A stretch of 64,000 nucleotides of DNA. Origin: Bacteroidales bacterium. Lineage in GTDB: Bacteria > Bacteroidota > Bacteroidia > Bacteroidales > P3. The position numbers were made by a program, and so were the translations under genes. The stretch covers positions 62,001 to 126,000 of the forward strand of contig JAFZXE010000012.1 in NCBI GenBank assembly GCA_017616895.1. Reading direction: 5' to 3'. A model generated the notes under the pieces. It did no database searches. It was not told where the DNA came from and saw nothing but the letters and a program-made list of their open reading frames with translations. Positions 54,203 through 63,393 of the stretch are shown piece by piece (within the stretch, counting starts at the first letter, position 1; every line of letters starts with the position of its first letter).

Positions 54203-56161
54203 CTATTTCACCTCTTCGTAGTCAACGTCGGTCACGTTGTCACCTCCGTTGCCGTTTTGGTGGTTGTTGCAGTCGCCTCCGCAGTTGCCGTTGTTGCAGC
54301 CTGCTCCGCCCATGTTGTTGGGGTCGAAGCCTGCTCCGGGATTGGCTCCGCCGGCTTGCTGCTGTGCCTGGTACATCTCCTGGCTTGCAGCTTGCCATGC
54401 GGCGTTGATTTTCTCCATTGCGGCGTCAATCTGCTGTACGTTGCGTGCGCTGTGGGCGGCCTTCAACTCGTTGAGTGCGTTCTCAATGGCATTCTTCTTG
54501 TCGCTCGGCAGCTTGTCGCCGTAGTCTTTCAGATTCTTCTCGCTCTGGAATATCATGCTGTCGGCAGCGTTGATTTTCTCCACCTCTTCCTTAGCACGCT
54601 TGTCGTCTGCGGCGTGGGCTTCGGCTTCTGCTTTCATTCTCTTTATCTCGTCATCCGAAAGTCCCGAAGAAGCTTCGATGCGGATGTTCTGGCTCTTGCC
54701 GGTCGCTTTGTCGAGAGCGCTGACGTTCAGTATGCCGTTGGCATCGATGTCGAAGGTGACTTCAATCTGAGGCACTCCGCGTGGTGCTGGCGGTATGCCT
54801 GCCAAGTGGAAGCGGCCTATCGTCTTGTTGTCGTTGGCCATGGGGCGCTCGCCCTGCAGCACATGTATTTCTACTTCGGGCTGGTTGTCAGCTGCGGTTG
54901 AGAATACCTGCGATTTCTTGGTCGGGATGGTGGTGTTGGCGTCGATGAGTTTGGTCATCACACCGCCGAGAGTCTCGATACCCAGCGACAATGGCGTCAC
55001 ATCAAGCAGCAGCACGTCCTTCACCTCGCCGGTAAGCACACCGCCCTGAATTGCGGCTCCGATAGCGACCACCTCGTCGGGGTTCACGCCCTTGCTCGGG
55101 GTCTTGCCGAAGAATTTCTCCACAATCTGCTGTATGGCGGGGATACGTGTTGAGCCGCCCACGAGGATGACCTCGCTGATGTCGTTGTTCGAAAGACCTG
55201 CGTCCTTCATGGCCTGACGGCAGGGTTCAAGCGTCGCCTGGATAAGATCGTCGCACAGCTGTTCAAATTTAGAGCGGGTCAGTTTCTTCACTAGGTGCTG
55301 TGGCACGCCGTCGGCAACGGTGATGTAAGGCAGGTTAATTTCAGTTTCCTGGCTCGATGACAGCTCGCATTTGGCCTTCTCGGCAGCCTCTTTCAGGCGT
55401 TGCATTGCCATCGGGTCTTTGCGCAGGTCGATGCCCTTCTCGCTCTTGAATTCGTCGGCAAGCCAGTTGATGACCTTCAGGTCGAAGTCGTCACCGCCGA
55501 GGTGAGTGTTACCGTTGGTGCTCTTCACCTCAAACACTCCGTCGCCCAAGCTGAGGATGGAGATATCGAATGTGCCGCCACCGAGGTCGAACACGGCGAC
55601 GTTCATGTCGTTATTCTTCTTGTCCAAGCCGTAGGCGAGGGCGGCAGCGGTAGGCTCGTTCACAATACGGCGCACCTTCAAGCCTGCGATTTCGCCGGCC
55701 TCCTTGGTGGCCTGACGTTGGCTGTCGTTGAAGTAGGCTGGCACCGTGATGACCGCCTCGGTCACCTCTGTTCCCAAAAAGTCTTCTGCCGTCTTCTTCA
55801 TCTTCTGAAGCACTATGGCCGAGATTTCCTGCGGGGTGTAAAGCCTGCCGTTAATATCTACACGCGGAGTGTTATTGTCGCCGCGTACCACTTTGTAAGG
55901 CACCGACTCAACCTCTTTCTGCACCCTGTCAAACGTCTCGCCCATGAAACGCTTGATTGAATAGACGGTGTTGTGAGGGTTGGTGATAGCCTGACGTTTT
56001 GCGGGGTCGCCCACTTTACGGTCGCCCCCTTCTACAAAACCAACCACCGAGGGTGTCGTGCGGTTGCCTTCGCTGTTGGCGATGACCACGGGCTCGTTGC
56101 CCTCCATGACTGCTACGCATGAGTTGGTTGTTCCTAAGTCGATTCCAATGATTTTACCCAT
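54203..56161 (-). CDS. dnaK: Chaperone DnaK (Hsp70)
   Basis: Start at ATG 56161 ([18 protein letters not shown]), 652 residues. ATPase domain with [28 protein letters not shown]; then the linker [15 protein letters not shown], substrate-binding beta domain and C-terminal lid; ends in TDVDYEEVK, the usual EEVD-like tail. The tail before it holds [12 protein letters not shown]: three cysteines in a glycine/asparagine-rich stretch, unusual for DnaK. Central chaperone for folding with DnaJ and GrpE, which are not in this window. Confidence 0.97.
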   Translation of the reverse strand: MGKIIGIDLGTTNSCVAVMEGNEPVVIANSEGNRTTPSVVGFVEGGDRKVGDPAKRQAITNPHNTVYSIKRFMGETFDRVQKEVESVPYKVVRGDNNTPRVDINGRLYTPQEISAIVLQKMKKTAEDFLGTEVTEAVITVPAYFNDSQRQATKEAGEIAGLKVRRIVNEPTAAALAYGLDKKNNDMNVAVFDLGGGTFDISILSLGDGVFEVKSTNGNTHLGGDDFDLKVINWLADEFKSEKGIDLRKDPMAMQRLKEAAEKAKCELSSSQETEINLPYITVADGVPQHLVKKLTRSKFEQLCDDLIQATLEPCRQAMKDAGLSNNDISEVILVGGSTRIPAIQQIVEKFFGKTPSKGVNPDEVVAIGAAIQGGVLTGEVKDVLLLDVTPLSLGIETLGGVMTKLIDANTTIPTKKSQVFSTAADNQPEVEIHVLQGERPMANDNKTIGRFHLAGIPPAPRGVPQIEVTFDIDANGILNVSALDKATGKSQNIRIEASSGLSDDEIKRMKAEAEAHAADDKRAKEEVEKINAADSMIFQSEKNLKDYGDKLPSDKKNAIENALNELKAAHSARNVQQIDAAMEKINAAWQAASQEMYQAQQQAGGANPGAGFDPNNMGGAGCNNGNCGGDCNNHQNGNGGDNVTDVDYEEVK

Positions 56162-56433
56162 AACTTTTATTTTTTTTGATTTATAATTCTTGTTTGTGGT
56201 GCATACTAAGCACATCCCTTTGGAAGCAATTTCAGTGCCAAATAGATGACTACTGTCAGATTGGTGACATTTTGTCATATATGGTGGTGCCTATAAACTT
56301 TACACAGACTTAATTCAGAGTTTATACAGACTTTACTCAGAGGTTGAACAAATAAGTGGTATCGCCATGTTGAAGCCATACTAAAGTAGAGTGACATGAA
56401 ATATTTCACCGTCGGCTACGTTATTAATAAATT
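56162..56433. other. Leader between dnaK and the small plus-strand gene
   Basis: A TGACA-TTT-TGTCA palindrome (56267-56279) and an imperfect 22-bp tandem repeat (ACAGACTTNATTCAGAG-type, about 56303-56345). No TAnnTTTG was found at a good distance from dnaK. Neither an HrcA-like CIRCE box nor a coding frame is visible. Confidence 0.5.
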
Positions 56434-56637
56434 ATGAGTGACATGGACAAAAACGAAGAACTTCGTCGGCTTAAACAACTGCTGGCTAACTATGAGGAAC
56501 TGCTGACTGACTGTATGGACGACAGCAGCTATGTGGCTCGTGGTAACGGCTTCTGCGACAATAAATACAGCGACGACTTCATCGAAGGGCGTATTGCTGA
56601 TATAAAACAGCGCATCGCTGAACTTGAGAAAAAATAG
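56434..56637 (+). CDS. Small charged helical protein
   Basis: 67 residues starting at ATG 56434 (or ATG 56443). Highly charged and helical (DKNEELRRLKQLLANYEELLTDC, EGRIADIKQRIAELEKK): two probable coiled-coil helices separated by a loop with YVARGNGF. It sits 43 bp before recR on the same strand. No recognised family; likely a real gene given position and composition. Confidence 0.65.
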   Translation: MSDMDKNEELRRLKQLLANYEELLTDCMDDSSYVARGNGFCDNKYSDDFIEGRIADIKQRIAELEKK

Positions 56638-56679
56638 TGGTCGGAAAACAGGCATAACACATCAAATATCTCGCACCTA

Positions 56680-57297
56680 TTGGACCTTCCTTCAAATAAA
56701 CTGCAACAGGCTGTCGATCAGCTGGCCTCGCTTCCAGGCGTTGGCAAGCGCAGTGCGCTGCGGTATGCTCTGCATCTAATGCGTCAGGACGAGGCTAGGT
56801 TTGCCGACTTCGTGTCTGCAGTATCGGCTTTGAAGACCGACGTGCACCTCTGCCGCCGTTGCCACTGTGTGAGCGACGAGGAATTGTGTCCCATTTGCAG
56901 GAGCCCCAAGCGTCAGCATGGTGTCATCTGTGTTGTGGAGAATATTCAGGATGTGCTCGCCATAGAGAACACTCAACAGTATCGCGGTGTCTATCATGTG
57001 CTTGGCGGAGTTATATCGCCTATTGATGGCATCGGAATTCGCGACATCAACATCGCATCTTTGCTGAGTCGCATTCAGCAGGCCGACCCCGAGCCTGTGC
57101 AGGAGGTCATTCTTGCGCTGCCTACCACTATGGAGGGTGACACTACGGCGTTCTACATCAACAAACAGCTCGAGCCTTTAGGTGTGAAGGTGAGTGCCAT
57201 AGCTCGTGGCATCTCGGTAGGCGACAGTCTTGAATATGCCGACGAGATAACCCTCGCCCGCTCCATTATGCATCGTGTACCCTTCAGCAGCCAGTAA
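56680..57297 (+). CDS. recR: Recombination protein RecR
   Basis: 205 residues beginning at TTG 56680 (MDLPSNKLQQAVDQLASLPGVGKRSA); no ATG precedes the conserved HhH motif. Zinc finger Cys58/Cys61/Cys70/Cys73, Toprim domain with GVICVVENIQDVLAIENT and YHVLGGVISPIDGIG. It acts with RecF/RecO to load RecA at gaps. Confidence 0.96.
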   Translation: MDLPSNKLQQAVDQLASLPGVGKRSALRYALHLMRQDEARFADFVSAVSALKTDVHLCRRCHCVSDEELCPICRSPKRQHGVICVVENIQDVLAIENTQQYRGVYHVLGGVISPIDGIGIRDINIASLLSRIQQADPEPVQEVILALPTTMEGDTTAFYINKQLEPLGVKVSAIARGISVGDSLEYADEITLARSIMHRVPFSSQ

Positions 57298-57382
57298 ATC
57301 TACGCCTTGAACAATTATTCGTTATCCATCCATTACAATTCAATCTTCCTCCACCACTCTTAACTATTCACAATTAAAAAAT

Positions 57383-58540
57383 ATGCGTCGGTATTTTCTT
57401 TTTATTCTATGTTTCTGCCTTATGACGGTGGCTTGTGCGCAGAGGGCTGATGAGAACAAAAAAATTGAAGGCAAGAAAAAAAATGTTGAACAGAAATCGG
57501 ACTTGCGTCGCGACATCGGAGAGATGCTGATTGTCGGTTTCCGTGGCTATAGTGTTGCGGATACCAGCCATATACGCCGTGACATCGTTGACTATCACAT
57601 TGGTGGTGTTATACTTTTTGAATACGATGCACCCAGCAGAAAACATGTCCGCAATATCTCGACCCCTAGACAGTTGGAATCGCTTTGCTATCAGTTGCAG
57701 TCGCTTATGGATGAAACTCTGCTCATTGGCATCGATCAGGAGGGTGGACGGGTGAACCGCCTGCGGGAGGATAGAGGATTCCCGAAGTTTATGTCAGCCA
57801 AGAAGTCTGCGGAATACGGCAACGACACTATACGGCACTATGCAGCCCTTACCGCCGCACAGTTGAAGAGGGTAGGGGTGAACCTGAACTTTGCACCCTG
57901 CGTGGATGTCGATATCAACCCTGCCTGCCCGGTGATAGGCAAGTTGGATCGCAGTTTTTCCAAGTCGCCCAAGACAGTTGCCAATGCTGCCCGTATCTGG
58001 ATCGACGAGCAGCGCAAGAAAGGGGTGGTCTCATGCCTGAAACACTTCCCGGGACACGGCAGCGCTAAAGGCGACACTCACCTCGGTCTCGTAGATGTCA
58101 CCGACACATGGAAGGCCTCCGAGCTGGAACCATACAAGACTCTGATTTCAGAAGGCGTGGTGGATATGGTGATGACGGCGCACGTTATAAATCGCAAACT
58201 CGACAAGGAGTATCCTTCGTCGCTCTCATATAGCATCACCACAAAACTGCTGCGTGATTCGCTGGGTTACAATGGTGTGATTATTACCGACGATATGGCT
58301 ATGGGCGCTATAGTGAACGAATATGGCTTTGAAGAAGCCTTACGCCTCGCTATCGCCGCTGGTGCCGATTTGCTCTGCCTCTCTAACAACGGTAACGAGT
58401 ACAACCCTGAGGTGGTGCCGCAAACTATCGCCATCGTCGAGAAGCTGGTGGCTGAAGGCAAGCTATCTGCCAAAGATATCCACACTTCCGCCGAACGAAT
58501 CAGGAAGCTAAAAGCGTCCGTCCTCGGACATGGAAATTAA
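57383..58540 (+). CDS. Glycoside hydrolase family 3 protein, NagZ-like
   Basis: 385 residues with an export signal (1-19, TVACA; a Cys at 18 could be lipidated). Only the GH3 N-terminal barrel is present, as in NagZ beta-N-acetylhexosaminidases: GIDQEGGRVNRL, KHFPGHGSAKGDTH with the Asp-His dyad (Asp231, His233) and ITDDMAMGAI holding the nucleophile (303-304). Probably cuts N-acetylglucosamine from peptidoglycan or glycan fragments. The small lipoprotein and SprT-like genes follow. Confidence 0.88.
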   Translation: MRRYFLFILCFCLMTVACAQRADENKKIEGKKKNVEQKSDLRRDIGEMLIVGFRGYSVADTSHIRRDIVDYHIGGVILFEYDAPSRKHVRNISTPRQLESLCYQLQSLMDETLLIGIDQEGGRVNRLREDRGFPKFMSAKKSAEYGNDTIRHYAALTAAQLKRVGVNLNFAPCVDVDINPACPVIGKLDRSFSKSPKTVANAARIWIDEQRKKGVVSCLKHFPGHGSAKGDTHLGLVDVTDTWKASELEPYKTLISEGVVDMVMTAHVINRKLDKEYPSSLSYSITTKLLRDSLGYNGVIITDDMAMGAIVNEYGFEEALRLAIAAGADLLCLSNNGNEYNPEVVPQTIAIVEKLVAEGKLSAKDIHTSAERIRKLKASVLGHGN

Positions 58541-58599
58541 TAGTCATCAACCAGTATCCTTTTTAACTTTAAAACCTTTTAATCGTTTCAACCGTTGCT

Positions 58600-58773
58600 A
58601 TGAAAAAACGCTGTGCCATATATGTAATGCTAGCCCTTGTATGCTTGTTGGCATCGGGTTGCAGCAAGAAAGGCAACGCCATGCCAAAGCACCGTAAGCG
58701 TAAACACTGCGACTGCCCCTATTTCAGTCAAAATACCGACTACGAGGTTCAAGATGCCGTGATATGGCAGTAA
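58600..58773 (+). CDS. 57-residue lipoprotein
   Basis: A short gene from ATG 58600 to TAA 58773: MKKRCAIYVMLALVCLLASGC, a full lipoprotein signal with lipobox ASGC, then SKKGNAMPKHRKRKHCDCPYFSQ, a strongly basic stretch with a CDC pair. Its end overlaps the start of the SprT-like gene by 10 bp, which suggests translational coupling. No family recognised. Confidence 0.75.
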   Translation: MKKRCAIYVMLALVCLLASGCSKKGNAMPKHRKRKHCDCPYFSQNTDYEVQDAVIWQ

Positions 58774-59411
58774 TCGACGAAAAACGCCCGGATCGCTTCC
58801 ATGACATTATGTCGCATTACGTGCCGTCGCCAGCCGTCGATGACATCGTACGCTTTATTTCCAATTATTCCATACATCTTAAAATTACACGAGAGCGGCA
58901 TAGCAAGTTTGGCGACTACCGCTTGCCGTCACCCAGGCATCCTGACCATTGTATCAGCGTGAATGGATGTCTGGAGCCCTGCGCGTTCTTGCTTGTCATG
59001 ATTCATGAACTGGCTCACATGCTCACCTTTATCGACCACGGACGCAGTGTAAAACCCCACGGAGTGGAATGGCAGGAACATTACAGGCGGCTGATAATGT
59101 GTTTTGTAGAGAAAGATTGTTTCCCATCCGATGTGTCTTCGATGCTGCGCACTTACGCCTCCACGCTTCCGCTCAGTAAAAAACTAGAGCGCGAAATTGA
59201 CAGCAAACTTAAGATACAGCCGTCGATAATAGTTGATAGCGATAATTACCTCACCCTCGACACCCTTCCATCTGGCACCCGTTTCCGATTAAAAGGGCAG
59301 GATAGGGTCTTTGAGAGTATAGAAAAACTGCGTACCCGATGGAAGTGCATCGATATCTCAACAGGTCGCTTATATACCGTGTCGGCGGTGGCTCCAGTCG
59401 AACCATGTTGA
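58764..59411 (+). CDS. SprT-like zinc metallopeptidase
   Basis: 215 residues with the SprT-like active site: MIHELAHM (His81, Glu82, His85) and a third ligand in KPHGVEW (His99). A C-terminal region of about 75 residues follows. SprT/Spartan relatives cleave proteins crosslinked to DNA in eukaryotes; bacterial members are little characterised. Overlaps the small lipoprotein and ends in a terminator. Confidence 0.88.
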   Translation: MAVIDEKRPDRFHDIMSHYVPSPAVDDIVRFISNYSIHLKITRERHSKFGDYRLPSPRHPDHCISVNGCLEPCAFLLVMIHELAHMLTFIDHGRSVKPHGVEWQEHYRRLIMCFVEKDCFPSDVSSMLRTYASTLPLSKKLEREIDSKLKIQPSIIVDSDNYLTLDTLPSGTRFRLKGQDRVFESIEKLRTRWKCIDISTGRLYTVSAVAPVEPC

Positions 59412-59424
59412 TGCAAACAAAAGA

Positions 59425-59464
59425 AAAAGAGGCGTCTGCATAAGCGGGCACCTCCTTTTTTTTG
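59425..59464 (+). terminator. Terminator after the SprT-like gene
   Basis: GAGGCG and CCTC pair imperfectly (59430-59455) followed by CTTTTTTTT. Confidence 0.6.
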
Positions 59465-59483
59465 AGTGTTGTATTCAAATGGC

Positions 59484-60464
59484 TTATTTCTCGCCGGGTT
59501 TCTTGACCTGCTGCTGAGCGGGTTTCGAGATGCTTTCGCGCATGTCGGTGTCGGCCTGGATGTTTTTCATACGATAATAGTCCATGATGCCGAGGTTGCC
59601 GCTTCGGAAAGCTTCGGCCATTGCCTTTGGCACTTCGGCTTCGGCTTCGATAACGTGGGCGCGGGCTTCCTGAGCGCGAGCTTTCATCTCCTGCTCCTGA
59701 GCCACAGCCATAGCTCTGCGTTCCTCAGCCTTCGCCTGTGCGATGTTCTTGTCGGCGTTGGCCTGATCCATCTGCAGCTGAGCACCGATGTTCTTTCCGA
59801 CGTCGATGTCGGCGATGTCGATGGAGAGTATTTCGAAAGCGGTGCCGCTGTCAAGACCTTTGGTGAGCACCAGTTTGGATATAGAGTCGGGGTTTTCAAG
59901 CACCTGCTTGTGGCTTACTGCTGAACCGATGGAGGTCACGATGCCCTCGCCGACGCGAGCCAGGATGGTCTCCTCACCGGCGCCTCCGACAAGCTGTTTG
60001 ATGTTGGTGCGCACGGTCACACGTGCTTTGGCAATCAACTGGATACCGTCCTTGGCAACTGCAGCCACAGGAGGAGTGTCGATCACTTTGGGGTTGACCG
60101 AAGTCTGCACGGCTTTCAGCACATCGCGGCCTGCGAGGTCGATGGCGGTAGCGGTTTTGAAGTCGAGGTTCATGTTGGCTTTGTCGGCCGAGATAAGGGC
60201 GTTGACCACCGAGTTGACGCGTCCGCCAGCCAGGTAGTGGGCTTCCAGCTCGTTCTGGTTGAGTTTCAATCCAGCTTTCGAAGCCGAGATGAGGTTGTTC
60301 ACGATAACCGACGGCGGGACCTTACGGAAACGCATGAACACCAACTGGACGAGCGAGGTGTGCACTCCCGAAATCAATGCCTGGAACCATATCCCGATGG
60401 GGAAGAAAATCAGGAAGATGATGAGGGCGACAATGCAAATGCCGATAATGATAAATGTCTCCAT
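59484..60464 (-). CDS. floA: Flotillin-like protein FloA
   Basis: 326 residues. A membrane hairpin at the N-terminus ([26 protein letters not shown]), an SPFH domain (about 40-200), then an Ala/Glu-rich coiled coil ([37 protein letters not shown]). It forms membrane scaffolds that organise lipid domains. Downstream partner of nfeD on the same strand. Confidence 0.95.
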   Translation of the reverse strand: METFIIIGICIVALIIFLIFFPIGIWFQALISGVHTSLVQLVFMRFRKVPPSVIVNNLISASKAGLKLNQNELEAHYLAGGRVNSVVNALISADKANMNLDFKTATAIDLAGRDVLKAVQTSVNPKVIDTPPVAAVAKDGIQLIAKARVTVRTNIKQLVGGAGEETILARVGEGIVTSIGSAVSHKQVLENPDSISKLVLTKGLDSGTAFEILSIDIADIDVGKNIGAQLQMDQANADKNIAQAKAEERRAMAVAQEQEMKARAQEARAHVIEAEAEVPKAMAEAFRSGNLGIMDYYRMKNIQADTDMRESISKPAQQQVKKPGEK

Positions 60465-60479
60465 AATATTGATGTTTTT

Positions 60480-60605
60480 TTGTTAGTAATCTGTTATGTG
60501 ACCTGTGATCTGTGATCTGTGACCTGTGATCTGTGATCTGTGACCTGTGAACTGTGAACTGTGACCTGTGAACTGTGACTTGTGAGCTGTGATCTGAGTG
60601 GGGTT
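60480..60605. repeat. Array of 7-bp units (AYCTGTG)
   Basis: About eleven consecutive units of the type ATCTGTG, ACCTGTG and AACTGTG lie between nfeD and floA. Confidence 0.9.
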
Positions 60606-60631
60606 GATTGGTTGGGTGACTGTTCTCTCGA

Positions 60632-61108
60632 TTAGAATCTTTCGTCGTCACACTCTTTCACGTCGATGCGATAGCCGTCAACGGCAACCACCTCGATGGG
60701 TTTGTCCTGGTCGATGAACTTGTTGATGGCGTGTACTTCGACCATCTCGCCGTCGATGATGGCTTTCCCGGTGGGGGCTAGACGTGCTACGGTCTTGCCG
60801 TGTGCGCCCACCTGTATTGCTTTGGCGTCAATCTGGTTTACCTTGCTGTCCGACTCTTCGTTCAAGCTGAACCGTTTCCAGGTCTTGGATTTCAGCAGGA
60901 AGGCGAGGAATACGATGGTCAGCACGACACAACCCACCAGCACGCAGGTGCCTGCGGTGTTGCCGTATTTGCTGTAGGTCCACCAGATGCCGAAAGCGAG
61001 CATAAGGATTCCGATGCCGCCGGCGATTCCGCCAGGAAGGGCGACTATCTCAAGAGTCAGCAGCGCAAGTCCGACTGCCAGTACGATGATTATAAGTGCG
61101 ATATCCAT
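60632..61108 (-). CDS. NfeD-like membrane protein
   Basis: 158 residues with three membrane helices (about 3-24, 27-45, 54-72) and a C-terminal OB-fold (APTGKAIIDGEMVEVHAINKFIDQDKPIEVVAVDGYRIDVKE). NfeD proteins form pairs with flotillin/stomatin proteins; the floA gene follows directly. Confidence 0.93.
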   Translation of the reverse strand: MDIALIIIVLAVGLALLTLEIVALPGGIAGGIGILMLAFGIWWTYSKYGNTAGTCVLVGCVVLTIVFLAFLLKSKTWKRFSLNEESDSKVNQIDAKAIQVGAHGKTVARLAPTGKAIIDGEMVEVHAINKFIDQDKPIEVVAVDGYRIDVKECDDERF

Positions 61109-61207
61109 GATGGGTTAGTTGTTGATATGTTGATATGTTTGAAGGGTTCGAAAGGTTTAAGAGTTTAAAAGGTAACTAACTGCTGACTGCTGACTGCTAA
61201 CCGCCAA
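61109..61207. repeat. Repeat words in the clpS-nfeD spacer
   Basis: GTTGATATGTT words (61117-61130) and CTGCTGA units (61174-61195, 7-bp period) fill the spacer. Confidence 0.65.
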
Positions 61208-61489
61208 CTACTGAACTATCTCTGTCGTGAGTTGTTTGTTGAGCAGCGAGGTGTGCATCGGGAGGAGCGTCTCGTAGCTGCCGTTTTTCACGACACATTT
61301 GCCCTTGCAGTGAACTATGATTGCACATTGTTCTGCTTGCTCTGCGGTGTGGCGGCAGATATCGACGAGCGCCTTTATCACATAGTCGAACGTGTGTACA
61401 TCGTCGTTGTAGAGCAGTAGCTTGCATCCTTCGTCGTTCAGGGTCGCGAGGTCTTCTTCTGACTGTGTATGTGTCTTGGATTTTTCCAT
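61208..61489 (-). CDS. clpS: ATP-dependent Clp protease adaptor ClpS
   Basis: 93 residues with the substrate pocket motif LLYNDDVHTFDYVI and the closing YETLLPMHTSLLNKQL. It delivers N-degron proteins to ClpAP. Begins 5 bp after ispF on the same strand. Confidence 0.93.
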   Translation of the reverse strand: MEKSKTHTQSEEDLATLNDEGCKLLLYNDDVHTFDYVIKALVDICRHTAEQAEQCAIIVHCKGKCVVKNGSYETLLPMHTSLLNKQLTTEIVQ

Positions 61490-61494
61490 AGTGT

Positions 61495-61974
61495 TTAATG
61501 GTCGGTGGTCAGTATCGTTATGGCCTGTGCAGAGATGCCTTCTTCTCGGCCTTCGAATCCGAGATGTTCGGTGGTGGTGGCTTTCACCGATACACGGTCG
61601 ATGTCTATCCCCATCGTCTCGGCCAAGTTCTGTCGCATCTGCTCTATGTAGGGCGCAACCTTGGGTTTCTGCATACAGAGTATGCTGTCCACATTGCCCA
61701 CGGAATAGCCTTTTTCGGATATCAGTCGTACCGTTTCTTTCAGCAGCAGGAGACTGTCGATGCCTTTGTATTTAGGGTCGGTGTCAGGGAAGTGTTTTCC
61801 GATGTCGCCCAACGCAGCAGCGCCGAGCAGGGCGTCGCAGATGGCGTGTATCAGCACGTCGGCGTCGGAGTGTCCCACCAGACCTTTCGAGTGTTCAATC
61901 CTCACACCGCCCAAAGTCAGCGGAAGCCCCTCGCGGAGCTGATGTACATCATAACCTATGCCGACTCGGAACAT
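61495..61974 (-). CDS. ispF: 2-C-methyl-D-erythritol 2,4-cyclodiphosphate synthase
   Basis: 159 residues, normal length. Zinc motif GIGYDVHQL (Asp9, His11), GLVGHSDADV, DIGKHFPDTDPKYKG and the ATTTEHLGFEGR loop. It catalyses a cyclisation step in the non-mevalonate isoprenoid route, which feeds the polyprenyl synthase in this window. Confidence 0.98.
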   Translation of the reverse strand: MFRVGIGYDVHQLREGLPLTLGGVRIEHSKGLVGHSDADVLIHAICDALLGAAALGDIGKHFPDTDPKYKGIDSLLLLKETVRLISEKGYSVGNVDSILCMQKPKVAPYIEQMRQNLAETMGIDIDRVSVKATTTEHLGFEGREEGISAQAITILTTDH

Positions 61975-62054
61975 GAGAATTGTTTTTGATTGCGTTAATG
62001 CGTTAGTGTGTTATAGTGTGTTAGTGTGGTTGCTTGAAACTAAATTATCGCCCT

Positions 62055-62068
62055 GTGCGGGCACGCAC
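62055..62068 (-). repeat. Stop-adjacent palindromic element after porV
   Basis: On the minus strand TAG|GTGCGTGCCCGCAC AGGGCGATAAT: the best-conserved copy, with no spacer between stop codon and stem. Confidence 0.9.
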
Positions 62069-63265
62069 CTAGTCTTTCTTGGCTCCGCGTTTCACACCGA
62101 AATCTACCGAGAGGGAGATGCGGACGGTGTGTGTCAGCGGGTTGTTGCTGATGGTGGTGGTGGGGATGAGGTAGGAGAAGTCGAATCCGAACACGTTGTA
62201 TCTTATGCCGGCGCCGACCGAGAGGTACTGGCGGCCGCCTTTGTATTTGTTTTCGTAGAAGTAACCCAGTCGAGCGGCGAACATATCCGAATACCAGTAC
62301 TCGGCACCCAGCGAGAGCTGAATCTCTTGCATTTCCTCCTTGAATCCGCCGGGAGCATCGTAGAACGACTGAATAAAGCCTTTCATCACGTTGGTCTGGT
62401 TGTATTCCGTACGGTTGGCGTAGTATTTGTTCTTCGATGTATCGCTAATCGGAGGTGTCGGCACCAGCAGTTTGTTGATGTCGAACAGCACGTTGAGTTT
62501 GTTGTAGTTATCTACATGGTAGGTGTAGCGAGCACCGAGTCTCAGGTTGGTCGGCAGGAACTCTTTCTGAGTGTCGTCGTCCGAGTAGGAGAGCTTTGCA
62601 CCCAGGTTGCTGATAAATCCGCCGACGGCGAACTCGTTCTGCTGGTCTATCTCGCGGTTGTAGTAGATACCGAGGTCGGCAGCAAAGCTGTTAGCCGCTT
62701 TGGTGGTGGTGTTCCCGATGTCCATGCCGTTCGAGATGTCCGAGCGAATATAGCGGAACGAAGCGCCTATCGAGAGTCCGTCGGTCACAAGCAGCGAGTA
62801 GGTGGCGTCGAGGGCGAACTCGTTGGGTTTGAATGTTCCGCGGTCGTTACCCTCGTCGTCGGTGCTTTGCAGCTCGCCCAGCGAGAAGTAGGTCACAGAG
62901 GCGCCTACGGCGTGACGGTTGTTAATCCTGTAGTAACCGCCCAAATAGAGCAGGTTCATGTCGCTCACTCCCAGGTGTCTCAGCCACGGTGTGTAGGTGG
63001 TGGTGATGCCGCCTTTAGGTTCGGCTTGAACGAACTTAGCGTTATTCCAGTGCGACGAGTTGGCGTCGGGTGTAGAAGCCACGCCTGCGTCGCCCAAGGC
63101 GCTGCTTATGGCGTCGGGGGCAATGAGCAGGATTGGCATGCCGGTCGAGATGTAGTTGTTCTTCACTTTGCTCTGTCCCGTCAACGCTGTTCCTGTGCCG
63201 TTGGTTTGTCCATGCACCATGCCTGCCACCAAGGCGAGCAGTATGAATAAATTCAGTTTTTTCAT
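62069..63265 (-). CDS. porV: T9SS outer-membrane protein PorV
   Basis: 398 residues. Signal peptide (1-19, GMVHG), the conserved start STGMPILLIAPDAISSALGDAGVASTPDANSSHWNNAKF, then a FadL-like barrel with aromatic strands and a final FDFSYLIPTTT.. region. PorV binds cargo at the T9SS translocon and hands it to the sortase PorU, whose gene lies immediately upstream. Confidence 0.95.
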   Translation of the reverse strand: MKKLNLFILLALVAGMVHGQTNGTGTALTGQSKVKNNYISTGMPILLIAPDAISSALGDAGVASTPDANSSHWNNAKFVQAEPKGGITTTYTPWLRHLGVSDMNLLYLGGYYRINNRHAVGASVTYFSLGELQSTDDEGNDRGTFKPNEFALDATYSLLVTDGLSIGASFRYIRSDISNGMDIGNTTTKAANSFAADLGIYYNREIDQQNEFAVGGFISNLGAKLSYSDDDTQKEFLPTNLRLGARYTYHVDNYNKLNVLFDINKLLVPTPPISDTSKNKYYANRTEYNQTNVMKGFIQSFYDAPGGFKEEMQEIQLSLGAEYWYSDMFAARLGYFYENKYKGGRQYLSVGAGIRYNVFGFDFSYLIPTTTISNNPLTHTVRISLSVDFGVKRGAKKD

Positions 63266-63393
63266 TTAAGTTGGAACTTTGTGATTTGTAATTACTGAGT
63301 TAATTAATGGTAGTTCTGTTCCGATAAATGTATTTTTTGTGAATAATTAGTCTTGTAATAAACTATGTTTCTTCAATTTTATTGTGTACCCGT

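Noticed and set aside
56162-56433. CIRCE/HrcA operator for dnaK
   Set aside because: No TTAGCACTC-N9-GAGTGCTAA-like inverted repeat was found.
60322-60651. 109-codon open frame on the minus strand
   Set aside because: Translated 7-bp repeat array plus shadow of floA.
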